Assembly (NCBI GenBank): GCA_001600095.1
Contig: BCIX01000001.1
Coordinates: forward strand, 1,364,001 to 1,428,000
Direction of reading: 5' to 3'
DNA from: Bullera alba
Lineage: Eukaryota > Basidiomycota > Tremellomycetes > Tremellales > Bulleraceae
DNA: 64,000 nucleotides
Shown here in pieces: positions 20,875 to 31,893 of the stretch. The notes under the pieces were generated by a model, which ran no database searches, was not told the DNA's origin, and saw nothing but the letters and a program-made list of their open reading frames with translations. How positions within the stretch are numbered: the stretch's first letter is position 1; each line of letters opens with the position of its first letter. The translations under genes and the position numbers were made by a program.

Positions 20875-23800
20875 ATGGCGAACCCGCAAGCCATCACGAG
20901 CATGTTTGGCTCAAGGCTGTCGTCGGCGTACAACTCCCTGAGGGGCGAGTTGGGCGTTCCGCAAACCGCAGTGGACACGATAGACAAGTTGGTGGAGAAG
21001 ATCCAGACGAGTGCCGCGGTGGAGGATAGGCGGACGGCCGTGCTTGGGCTTAAGGGTTTGAGCAGGGACTGGAGGGAGGTGAGCAACTCTGTGAAGGCAT
21101 GAGAAGCAGCCTGGAGCTAATATAATCAGGACGTCGGGGTCAGAGCAATGCCCTCGTTGGTTGCTGTGTTGCAGCATGACGCCCCTTTCGACACCGAGAT
21201 CGCCAAAGCGGCTCTGGAGACGCTGATGCAGTTGTGCGAGGTTGCCGAGAAGGTGAGACGAGGGGTTCTCCAGTCTAAGTCAGTGCTGACGGCTCCTGAT
21301 CCAGCCAACGAAAGACGACCATGGCTTGAAGTTCACGGATCTCTTTCTCGAGGTCAGTTATCTCTTCGGCGAAGGATCGCATCTTAGCTGATTCGGATCA
21401 TCACAGACTCCTCAGCCACTGCACTCTTTGCTCAACCTCCTGTCCACCTCACCATCATTCTACCCTCGGTTCTTTGCTCTGCAATACTTGGCTCAGCTGC
21501 TCACCTCCCGACCCGCCATATCGCAGTCTTACATCATGTCATCACCTCCACCAGGAGTCGAGGCCGTACTTGCAGTCCTTGACTCTCGAGCTCCACCACC
21601 AGCGTCGAACCAGCCAGGAGGAGGCCCGAGCATGGGAGGAGGCGCTAGCGAGATGTTGCGAAATGAAGCGCTTTTGCTCCTTCCAGCATTGTTGAACGGG
21701 AATGCGGATCTGCAGAAGATTGTTGCTTTCTCTGGAGCATTTGAAAAGCTTTTTGACATCATCAACTCAGAGGGCGGGACGGACGGCGGAATTGTGGTTC
21801 AGGATGCTATGACAGTGGTGGGCTGTCTGTTACGCTTTAACGTCTCGAATCAGGTAAGTCACGGTCCCGCAGTGCTTTATATGCTCGAGCTCACGACGCC
21901 TAGAACTACTTCCGAGAACTCTCCTTGATACCTGCTATCCCATCAATCCTGGGATTTCCACCACAGCTGCCAAGCGACGCACCGGCTCCAGACGATTTCG
22001 CACTCCAGTTCTGGCCTGAACAGAAGGTCTACAATGCAGGGCTTGTCTTGGGCCTGATACGGATGCTGATCGGCGGACCAGGAGGTGGAAACCAAGTGAG
22101 CCTAGTGTGGCCGTATGGGGGGAATATGCGCTAATTACTATAGTCTGCCATGGTTTCAGGAGGAGTAACGAGATGCCTGCTTGAGTTGGCTCTGTCATCG
22201 AACGCCCCCAATGGTCTAAAATCGCAAGCCCTCAACACCCTGACCCCCATTCTCCTCTCCTCGATACCCAATCAGACCCTGCTCTCAACGCTCACCCTGT
22301 CCCCTTTGGTTCCGGTACATGCCAACGAGGAACATCCCAACGGTGGCTTTATGCGTTTGACAAACCGATCAGCCGTTTTGTCATTGATCAGCTCGGTGGT
22401 GGATGGGGATATGAGTTCCGGCGGTCGAGGCTTACGAGGCCGAGCTGCTGGAGTCAACATGTTCGAGGTGAGCTGCATCTAGGTCGGCTTCGGATGGACG
22501 TGAGCTGACTTTTTCGCAGGCCTATGTCAGCGCGAATGACGAGTCTCGGAATGACATCCTCACTTCATTGATTGCTCCACCTTCTCCCGCTCACGAGGGC
22601 GCGTACGCTCCCGAAGTCCCCACAGCAGGCTCTGTCATCTTATCTGGATTGCTCGACCTGCCCTCCACCCCCGACGCCCCGTTCGATCCTTATCGACCTC
22701 TATTCTCCTGTCTTCTCCTGGCGCATCTCGTGCGAAACTCCGAACACGCCAAGAAGATTGCTCGTGAAACACTAGTCTCTACCGACTCTGGCGAGAGCGC
22801 AGTGGACGACGATGAGAAAGTCGGATTGGTGCAACTAGTCGTTGGCAACTTGATGATGGCGGCGAGAGAGCAGACTGAGGCTGTCAACCGGGCTGCCAAA
22901 GAGGGCAAATTGGTCGGCGTGACGGAAGAAGAGGACTGGACGCGGGTAATGGTTGGATACCTAGTCTTGCTGTGTACCTGGCTTTGGGACAGTCCAAAGA
23001 CTGTGAAGGAGTTCTTGAGCGAGAGCGCTAATCTCCAAGTGGTAAGTGGTCGTGTTGACTTGTTGATGGTAAGCTGACAAACGATGTATAGCTCATACAA
23101 CCGATCACCCAAGCGACAGGCATTGACCCGCTCGTCCAGGGTCTGAGTGCGTTCTTGCTTGGAGTATGCTACGAGTTCAACCGGGATCCAGGAGAGATCA
23201 CAAGGTAGGTAATCCTTTGCTGGTGTCATCCACCTACGAGTACACGAACAGTCTGACTGACAAATACTGTAGAACAACGCTCCACCCCATTCTGCACTCC
23301 CGCATTGGACCTGATCAATTCGTGTCCCGTATGGCGCGGCTGCGAGAAGATCCTCGATTCCGAGCAGTCCAGCCCGATGCCTTCGACAACGACACCGCGC
23401 CAACTGGACCTCATGACCCGACTCACCATTTTGCCCAGCCGGAAGCCGAGGTCGATGGTGAGGATGGCGACGAAGGATTGGAGCTGTGGTTCGATTGGGC
23501 CTTTGTCGACTTTTGGAAGAATCACTACTGTAAGTCAGCTAAATATCTCTGTTTGATCTGGAGCTGACCGAACGTGAAGACACTATACAGAGAGCTATAG
23601 CAGTCGATCCCGATGCCGTCAGGGGCTCCTCTGGTGAGCTACCCGTTTTGCGTCTCGAGCATAGCTGACATCCGGTTAGGTGCCGATGATGGAGAGAGTG
23701 CTGCGATGATCATGTCATTAAGACAGAAACTCAAAGCGCAGACGGACGAGGTGGTTCAGCTACAAACAAAGCTCTCGTCCCTGGTGAACGAGCACAAGCA

Positions 23801-24534
23801 GGAGGTGAGGATTTCTCCGGCCTTTACAAGATTATGGATGCTGATGCTAGACTTTGCAGAAAGAGACGCTGGTGTCTGAAGTCGATTCCCTCTCGGAACA
23901 GGTGGCAACGTTGTCTAAATCGCTGCAAAGCGAATCGACATCCTCCACCCAGAGGTCAGCCGAGCTGGAGGAAGCGCGAGAGACCCATCGGGGAGAATTG
24001 GAACAGCTGAAATTGGACCTGGAGAAGGAACGCGAAAAGATCAAACAGTCCGAGGTCGAGGCACAATCTCTATCGGAAGTTCGGGAAGAACTTGGTAAAG
24101 CCCACAAGAGGATCGAAGAGCTTGAAGCGGACATCCTATCGTCCAGAGATGATGCCAAGAAGAGCGAGTCGAGTGGGGAAGAGCTGAAGAAGAGGATCGA
24201 GACCTTGGAGAAAGAGCTCAAAGAGGCCAAAGAGGATGACGGAGGTGCCGGGGGTGGCGGAGGTGGGAAGAAGGGCAAGAAGGGTAAAGCCAATGCCGGA
24301 GGCGGCGCTCAAGTGGAGACATTGGAGAAACGGCTGAAAGAGCTGGAAAGCGAGTTGAAGAGCGAAAAGGAGAAGAAGGAGGAAGGTGAGAAGGAGCACG
24401 AAGATCTTTTGGTGCTCTTGGAGGAATTGAGCACGAAGCGAAAGCGCGACAAGAAGAAGATGAAGGAGCAGGGCCTAGAGGTCAGTGAGGATGAAGACGA
24501 GGATGACGAGGACGGCGAGGATGCCGAGGAGTAG
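20875..24534 (+). CDS. USO1: Uso1/p115 vesicle-tethering golgin
   Basis: Roughly a dozen exons encode about 1,000 aa. The start MANPQAITSMFGSRLSSAYN is followed by an armadillo-like globular head typical of Uso1/p115: DTIDKLVEKIQTS, RTAVLGLKGLSRDWR, VGVRAMPSLVAVLQHD, TPQPLHSLLNLLSTSPSFYP, RNEALLLLPALLNGNADLQK and VVQDAMTVVGCLLRFNVSNQ. The second half of the head ends near 23630. The remainder (23690-24534) is an extended coiled coil (SLRQKLKAQTDEVVQLQTKL; LEEARETHRGELEQLKLDLE) with a Gly/Lys-rich interruption, then a highly acidic C-terminus (EDEDEDDEDGEDAEE), the feature through which p115 binds GM130-type golgins and GTPases. Uso1 tethers ER-derived vesicles at the cis-Golgi. The coiled coil is short compared with S. 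cerevisiae Uso1 and closer to animal p115 in size. Confidence 0.9.
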
Positions 24535-24877
24535 GGTAATTGAACCGTGTGGGGTGAGGCCAGTGTACACGCCAGGGGAATGTCTGCCGTAGACTCTTGC
24601 GCAATCCAGGTGTCTTTGGTATCTTGTATGGACAATCTGCCAATCTGTCAATCTCGCTTCAAGTGACACGACGGCCGACGCCCGTCCGGGATCTAGAGCG
24701 AGAGCAATGAAAAATACATATTAACTCATACTTGGATCCCATGAAACGCTTCTCTATCCACAAAACGATCCACCGCGCGTCCATCCATCGTCCTACTACT
24801 ACTCGTGAATCTGACCAAAGCGAACGAGCCGTCGAGACGTCTGAGTCTCGGGTATATGATTGGGGTCGTATCCGAGT

Positions 24878-27487
24878 TTACTTGTACACAGCCTACAGGT
24901 TGTCAGCGGGATTGACTAAGCAGATCCACGGGCAGCCCGGCCATGCGGTCATGGGCCAGGAGCTCAGCGACTCACGGAGATTTGATCCTTGTAGTGCTGC
25001 TCGATCTTCTTTCTCTGCAACTCTGTCATCCATTCGTCAGCGATTGAACCAATTTCGACGATCACTCTCCTGGTACTCACTCTGCGCGGCGGTCAAGAAA
25101 CCGGATTCTGGGGTCCACTCATCGGCAACCAAGACGACGGATTCCAATAGCTCCATTCCCTTCAGGCCCTGCTTCCTGCCCACGGCGTTCAACTCCTTCA
25201 GCGCAGCGTCAACGACCTTGTCGTTCTTGATCTGCTCGGCGAGGTCGCCACCGGAAGCTCCGTTCTTCTGAGCAAAGGCAGGGAAGTTGGCGGGATGAGC
25301 GACGACGACCATCATTGGCTGGTTGTGGTCGCCCTTGGCGACGACGGCACCGTTGGCCACCAATGGACACGACTTGTAAACCGATTCGAGCCTCTCGATG
25401 GCAATGTACTCTCCACCGGCGAGCTTGATCAAGTTCTTGATTCGGTCAATGATCGACAACGTGCCGTCCTTGTTCCATTGGCCGATATCACCAGTCTTGA
25501 ACCAGCCGTCACTGCTGAACGACTCTTCGTCCAGGTCGGATCGCTTGAAGTATCCCTTGAAGATGGCGGGACCTCTGACGTAGACTTCACCCTGGGGCGG
25601 GTCGTTGGTGGAGAAGTAGCCGGCCTCCTTGGCGTCGACGAGTTTGAGCTCGACGGCAGGGGATGGACCACCGACAGCTCCGACGACCTTCCAGTCTGGG
25701 TGGAGGATAGTGCACATGGCCGTGGTCTCGGTGAGTCCGTAACCTATTCTCCTGTCAGCAAACCCGCCAGACACGGTGGTAATCTGACTGACCTTGGATC
25801 ATGTAACCCAGGGTAGTGTTGATGAAGCCTTGGGTGCTCTGCGAAAGCGATCCACCTCCACTGAACAGAATCTTGAGCCTGCCGCCCGTTTGCGACTTGA
25901 CTTGGTTGAACACGACAGCGTCCGTGAGTCCAGAGACGACTGGGAGGTGATACTGTCTAGCGGTCTGCTTGGCGTTGACAGCAAAGTTGAAGATGGACTT
26001 CTTGAGGCCGCCTGATCCGTCGACTTTGGTGAGGATACCCTTTCGGATCAACTCCCAAACGGCGGGCACACCGATCATGATACTCTAAGTATAGGTTCAG
26101 CTTGGTATTCCACAAACGGCACATCCCACTCACTGGCTTGAACTCGATGATGTCACCTCGGCACTCTCGCACACTAGCGTCGGTCAAGGTCTTGACTCGA
26201 CCGTATCCGATACCGACACCGGCAAAGAGACAACTGTTCTCGACCACAAACTCGAGGATATGAGCCAGCGGCAGGAAGGCGAGGAAGGTGTCTCCTGAGA
26301 GGAAGTACTCGTACAGGAATTGCCAGACGGAGGCAACTGGCGCAGGTCAGGAGATGCTTTTTCGTCATTATGATCTACGCACCGGCTGAAACGATGTTCC
26401 TGTGCGTGAGCAGCACACCCTTGGGGGTTCCAGCTGGGAGCAAATCAGCGAGTCATTCGGACACGGGAGGAATGAGTTCAGCTACTCACTCGAACCACTT
26501 GTGTACATGCAGCAGTACACGTCTTCAGGCTTGGCAGGCCTGGCCTCTTTCAAGTTGGCTTTACCAAGCTTGGTCACCTCGTCAATGTGGATGACCTTGA
26601 TGTTCTCTCGGGTCTTGGCAATCTCGTCGAGCTGCTTCTGTTCTGGCTTTCCATCATAGACAACGAGTCTGACCGAGGGGCATTCCCCGATGACCTTGGT
26701 GAGCGTGCCGAGAAGGTCGGCGTTGGTGTAGATCCCTCGAGCCTCCGTTTCTTGTAACGAATGCTTCAGTCCATCTGGGCCAAGAGAGTCGTAGGCGGTG
26801 GAAATGGGGATACCGCTGAAGGCGCACGAGTGGGACATGAGGAGCCAGTTTCGTCTATGTGCTGCGGATCAGTGGCTGTCACAAACGGTGCTTCGAAGCC
26901 ATATCCTCACGATGTAGATCCGTAAATGCTGAAAAAGGTCTCATCTTCACCTCCGGCGCCTAGCTCCATGAGACCACTTCCGACCTCTTTGGCTCGTTGC
27001 AGCATCTCCTCGTATGTCCACCAGTCGAACGGCTTGAGCTTGAAGTAGTTCCACGTCTTTGTCTCTTTGACCTCCTTACCACCGACATTCTTAGTGACCT
27101 CCTTGTCCTCGGTGATCATCTTCTCGATATCTCTGTTGGCGAAACCCTTCTTCGAGCCGTGGGTCCTGGCAGCGTAGACAAGAATGTCATGGACAGTGTC
27201 AACACCGGCAGCGGGTCCTGTGAGGTAGGGTCGAAGGGGTCGAGAGGAAGGAGGAAGGGAGGAAGGTGTAGTCACGTCGCAGTGTATTGATACGTGATGA
27301 GAGTCAGGGCAATGAGTGAAGGAGACGTCTCATCAGCCAATGACTGCGTGCTTGAACAGAATCACTCACTCTCAGTCAGCTCTTTGGTCGTGATGTAAGA
27401 CCTTCTAATCCTCGTGGAACCTTCTGGCTTGGGCTTGTCGGCGTCGACCTCCCAAGAGGCGGCTTGGCCATGCTTTCGTGGGGCCAT
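24878..27487 (-). CDS. FAA1: Long-chain fatty acyl-CoA synthetase (Faa1/Faa4 type)
   Basis: About eight exons give roughly 700 aa. The start MAPRKHGQAASWEVDADKPK leads to FKLKPFDWWTYEEMLQRAKE and the AMP-binding signature at an exon border (CCMYTSGSSGTPKGV). This is followed by YGLTETTAMCTILHPDWKVV, GEVYVRGPAIFKGYFKRSDL, DGWFKTGDIGQWNKDGTLSI and IDRIKNLIKLAGGEYIAIER, the standard motifs of ANL-superfamily fatty acyl-CoA ligases including the adenylation hinge (DR-x-K). The C-terminus is TAAQKLQRKKIEQHYKDQIS then AVYK before TAA at 24878-24880; the last coding exon is only five codons including the stop. The enzyme activates long-chain fatty acids with ATP and CoA for import, lipid synthesis and beta-oxidation. 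FAA1 versus FAA4 cannot be distinguished here. There is no obvious peroxisomal C-terminal tripeptide. Confidence 0.9.
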
Positions 27488-28705
27488 AATGGAGGTAGGG
27501 GGTATTTGTAAACTCGGCTGGTGTGAAGGTCAGACGAGGCAGTTGGGCGGTCGCGAGGGTGGGTGATGAATGGGGATGGGGTGGTGGAAGCTGCAGCTGG
27601 GTGCTTGAGTTTGGCGAGTCGATGAGAGAGCAGATGTCGTGCTGGCAGTGCAGTACTCTCTGGCTTGCTTGCTCTGTGACTATAGCAAGGAGGATGTCGA
27701 GTGCTGTGAGCGATGTCGAGGGTGATGTGTTCGTGTCCGTCGGCGCGGGGGGGAGTGACAGCTTATATGACGCAGCCGCTTTGCCCGTTGGCCACCCCCA
27801 CAGCCAGCTGGAAGGGAATTACCCCTTTTGGGTGGCAAAGGGGGCAGGGCGTCGATCGGATCAAGGCCAAGAGCAGAGTCATGCATACTCGGTAGTCGGC
27901 CTCCGGGGGCGCATCAACTCGGCCAAGGGCCTGTGACAGGCCTGTGTCGGCTGCCTTGCTCGATGCAGCTCGTCGCTGTCATCTCTATACCCCCTGTCCA
28001 GCCACTGTCCAGCCCACCGTGTCGTCCAAAGGAGTCCAAAGGCAACGATGCGACCTCGGCTCCCCAAATAGAAGATCTGCAAAGCAGAGGCACCGAGCAC
28101 CTCCGAGCACACACACACACCCCTTGATGGTAGAGACCTTAATTCGATGTTGCGTCGTCCAATCGCTGTCCAGCGCTGTCCCGTCAACGACTCAACACTC
28201 CCATCAACCGTCTCACAATGCCACGCCAAGCGAAGCACGAGCCAACCAAGCCTTACGAAGTGATCACGAGACCTGGTGCTCCGGATACATCAATGGGATG
28301 CGTTGCCGGGGTGTCCACCCCCGCATGCGTTGCATCAGCAGCTGGTGCAGGCTGGTGCATGCTTGACGTTCCCGTCACCCGAGCATGTCGCATTTGTCTC
28401 TGCTCGTCGCCACAACACGAAGGGGTCTGAGTGTGAAACCCGTCTCGGAGCTATATCCTTTGTGAAAGCTACCCGTGGCCCCGTGCAGTCCTTTGTCGAC
28501 GCTCCCGGGTCATCACAGCGTTGGTGCACTGCACTGCCAGTGTGATCACTGTTCAGTCAGAGCATGGTCGAGCTCAATCTGCTGAGCATATGGTCAACCA
28601 CACCGATACTGGCATATCGATCTACACTGCCACCCTAGCCTGACTCTACTGACCAGCACCGAGTACTAAATAATACTCACGCAACGTCAAGCAATCTCGT
28701 GAACG
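27488..28705. other. 1.2-kb intergenic region upstream of FAA-like and GPI-protein genes
   Basis: No convincing gene. The region is a long divergent promoter with the motif CTGTCCAGC several times (near 27985, 27997 and 28166), a short (AC)n run at 28108-28121, and GC-rich patches. A small ORF at 28218-28430 (70 codons, starting MPRQAKHEPTKPYEV) has a reasonable ATG context but no recognisable content and no intron, so I do not call it a gene. The length of the region is unusual in a genome where most spacers are under 400 bp, suggesting heavier regulation of one neighbour. Confidence 0.35.
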
Positions 28706-29658
28706 ATGACAAGATTGGCAACACTCGCCGCGCTCCTGACGGTATCGCTGGGGTATGTCCTCGCGCAAGATCCATCCAAGGTAGCATACCCGATGTGGGT
28801 AACGAATGACTATTCCTGTGGTGAGTAAAGAGCTGTGGAGTACGTGATTGGAGGCAGGTCTGAACCCTGGTGTAGTCATCAAGTGTATCTCGGACCAGAT
28901 CCCAGATGGAGCTCAACCGCCTGCCAGGTGAGCAGGCACCCGCCTCTGAGTGAGACTTTATGCTGAGAAGACTGCTAGCAATGGGCAGCGTGATGGGGCC
29001 CTGGGTTGCGTCAAGGACGCTTGTGACAAATCGACTTTGGTGAGTACCGGTGTATTAGCCACACATAGGGAGACGGAGCTGAGCAATGTGGTACATTGAT
29101 AGAGCGGCAACATCTATCAGGCGACATACATCCTGAACGTGAGTCACATCTCTGAGCCCAGACTTCACACACACACAACGTGCTGACTCCGGACAGATGT
29201 TCAACGCCATTGGATCGATCTACGAACCCCAATCATGGCAAGACGGCAACGCACCCGATGCCTCTGATCTCAGCGCACCCAGCGGCTGGTCCCAAACAGC
29301 TTCCCCAACTACCGTTTGGGGCGAAGATGGTCAACCTACCACTACCACCACTGCCAACTGGGTTCCACCGGCCCAGACGACACCGCCGCAGCCTATCGAG
29401 CAGAGCTCAACAGCCACCGTCAGTCCCACCACCATCGTGCCCACCACCTCGACGACGAGAGGCGCTCCGATCAGCTCGACTGTCAGCCCCAGTGCTAGTA
29501 TCAGCGGTAGTGGTGGTGCGAATGGCACTGGAAATGGCACAACAGATGGCTCTGGTGCCCGCTTGGCGATCCAGTCCGCTGGAGGCAGCCTCGGCGGCCT
29601 GGTCGGTCTCGTCGTGGCGGTCATGGGCGTTATGGTGGGAGGTATAGGTGTGCTCTGA
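28706..29658 (+). CDS. GPI-anchored mucin-like cell-surface protein
   Basis: Five exons encode about 240 aa. A signal peptide (MTRLATLAALLTVSLGYVLA) is followed by a small domain with four cysteines, in NDYSC, VIKCISDQIPDGA, GALGCVKDAC and the YQATYILNMFNAIGS helix. Next comes a Thr/Ser/Pro-rich stalk (TTTTTANWVPPAQTTPP; STATVSPTTIVPTTSTTRG) suited to O-glycosylation. The C-terminus has small residues (GSGGANGTGNGTTDGSGA) and then a hydrophobic tail (GGLVGLVVAVMGVMVGGIGVL) with nothing polar after it, as in GPI-attachment signals. The cysteine domain resembles small secreted fungal surface domains but is too short for a CFEM call, which needs eight cysteines. Role unknown; probably cell wall or plasma membrane. 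Confidence 0.78.
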
Positions 29659-29910
29659 GCCGATACGAGGGAGCGTATGTCATGTATTCCGTAATGCATA
29701 TCGTCTATCTACAGAGAAGGTCAACCTGCCCCCCTTGCTAGGCTAACTTGCATAATGTGCAGCCAATATGGGCGTCGGGCATCACAGCTGGCACCACACA
29801 CCAGAGTCAACTTTAAAGTGGAGGTCCTCCGGCAAGGTTACCGAGCATGATGTCACCCTACAAACTTGACCCACTAGACGACGAACTCTCTTACTCAGCT
29901 CCTTCAAGGC

Positions 29911-29920
29911 CTATATATAG
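29911..29920 (+). promoter_or_regulatory. TATA box of the quinone oxidoreductase gene
   Basis: CTATATATAG lies only 28 bp upstream of the first in-frame ATG (29948). TATA-directed initiation about 30 bp downstream would start the RNA at or past this ATG, which raises the possibility that translation normally begins at the in-frame ATG at 30146. Confidence 0.5.
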
Positions 29921-29947
29921 CATGTCCTCTTTGACAGTCTACAATCG

Positions 29948-31650
29948 ATGTCACTGAGAAGATCTATACTATCGACTGCAAAGCGCAGTACCGCTTCAGT
30001 ACGACCATCGAGGCAGATTCACTTCATTCCATCAGCAATCGCTCATACCCGACAAACGGTTCCAAATCCCAACTCCCGGCCGGGGATAGACTCAGCGAGG
30101 AATAGAGATCGACGACTCTACACCAGCTCGAGTGTGCCCAGCAAGATGAGGTGTATCCTGATCAAGGATGGCAAAGGCCCGGCGGAGAATCTATACCTGG
30201 GAGAAGAGGAGACACCGGAGCCCGAGGCCGGACAAGTGCAAGTCAAGGTATGTCGCGGGCCGCTGGAGACTGATTCAAGCGGTTGCTGACTGTGACTTTC
30301 ATAGATTGAGGTGAGACCACTTTTGGACAGGAGCTCAAGAGTTCTCAGTAGGTAGACAGGCTAATACTGACGAGCGACCTAGACTTTCGGTCTGAACCGT
30401 ATGGACCTGATGCAGCGGGAGGGCAAGTACCCACTACCCGCTCAGGCCTCAAAGACCATCATGGGCGTCGAGTTCGCTGGTACTGTTACCAAAGTCGGCG
30501 TGGGAGCCAAGCAGTATAAGGAGGGCGACGAAGTGTTTGGTTTGGCCTTCGGAGTGAGTCGCCATCACACACCGACGCAAGCACTCGGGCTGACAAGGTT
30601 ATTAGGGTGCATATGCGGAATACATTGTTTCGCCAGAGTCGATGCTGCTGCCCAAGCCGAAAGAGCTCAGCTGGGTCCAAGCAGCAGGTATACCCGAGAA
30701 CTGGATGACCGGTAGGTTCCCTGTTAGTCATCTGAGGAATGATGTAAAAAGCTCACTTCCCTTGCAGCATACCAGGCTCTGTTCCTGGAGGGGGGCATGA
30801 AGAAAGACCAGAACGTTCTCATTCATGCGGTAGGTCAAGCGGAGCTCGGGTATATCGCAGATCTCTGACCTCGAGTAGGGTGCATCTGGCGTTGGAGTTG
30901 CTGCTATCCAGTTAGCGCGTAAGTTGGTCGCAAGTGAAGTGTGACTTGAGGCCCTGGTGACAATGCCTTCTAGTCCAAGTCGGCGGAGCCGGCAAAGTCT
31001 TCACGACGTGTGGAACCGATGACAAGGTCAAATTCCTACAAAAGCTGGCCAATGGAGACGACAGATTGCACGTGATCAACTACAAAACGCAGCGTAAGCT
31101 AAGCCAAGGTTCTTCCCCTCCCCTGACAGCTTGTTGACGAACAAGTAGAGTTTGAAGAGGAGATTAAGAAGGTGGACGAAGGAGTCGACTTGATCATCGA
31201 CTTTATCGGCAAAAACTACTTCACCGCCAACCTAAACGCGCTGCGTCGAGACGGCACGTTGGTCTTCCTGGCCTTCATGTCAGGCCCGACTCTGGGCCCA
31301 GATGCCAACATCGCTCAAATCCTGTTCAAGAGGTTGACTCTCAAAGGCTCTACACTTCGAAGTAGGACGCAGGAGTACCAGGCGGACCTCTTGCAGAGGT
31401 TCAAGGACAACGCCCTTGATAAGATTCGACAAGGCGATATGAGAGTGGAAGTGCACGAGGTGAGTTCGACTATGCTGCTCACAAGGACAGCTCGACTGAC
31501 TGTGGCAGGTGTTCCCCTGGACAAAAGTCACAGAGGCGCAGAAGGAGATGGAGGCGAACAAGAACAGCGGGAAGGTGAGTTTGAGCCCTTGCAATGTATT
31601 CATGGCTCTTGCTGACCTCTGTCGAGATTGTGTTCGAGGTAACCCAGTAG
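29948..31650 (+). CDS. NADPH:quinone oxidoreductase, PIG3/zeta-crystallin type (MDR family)
   Basis: About ten exons give roughly 400 aa. From the first ATG, a basic Ser/Arg-rich leader (MSLRRSILSTAKRSTASVRP) suggests mitochondrial targeting; a second in-frame Met at 30146 (MRCILIKDGKGP) starts the enzyme proper. Motifs of the quinone oxidoreductase branch of medium-chain dehydrogenases are clear: FGLNRMDLMQREGKYPLP, IMGVEFAGTVTKVG, GDEVFGLAFGGAYAEY, WMTAYQALFLEGGMKKDQNV and the nucleotide-binding loop LIHAGASGVGVAAIQLA. Zinc ligands of alcohol dehydrogenases are absent, as expected. The C-terminus is EMEANKNSGKIVFEVTQ after the last intron. A micro-exon of six bases (30305-30310) encodes Ile-Glu in VKIETFGLN. 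Likely role: reduction of quinones or reactive carbonyls. Confidence 0.88.
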
Positions 31651-31893
31651 TACCCCTTGTCATGCATGTAGCGCACACAGACCCCCAGCCGACTCATCTG
31701 CCACATTGAGCACGGGCCTGCTTTTCCTTCTGACGGGTGGCGAGACGTGATGGTACCTGACCATTCTCCCGGTACAGTATTGGAAACCCAAGCACCATCA
31801 GGTCATGCTATCTTCTTCTTTCCACACCATCTTATCATCTACCCTTCTCTTATAGGATCCCTCATCCCTCGGCGAGAGCCATATTCAGCGGCC

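Noticed and set aside
28218..28430. 70-codon ORF with good ATG context in the FAA upstream region
   Set aside because: No domain, no intron, in a low-constraint region; not enough to call a gene.
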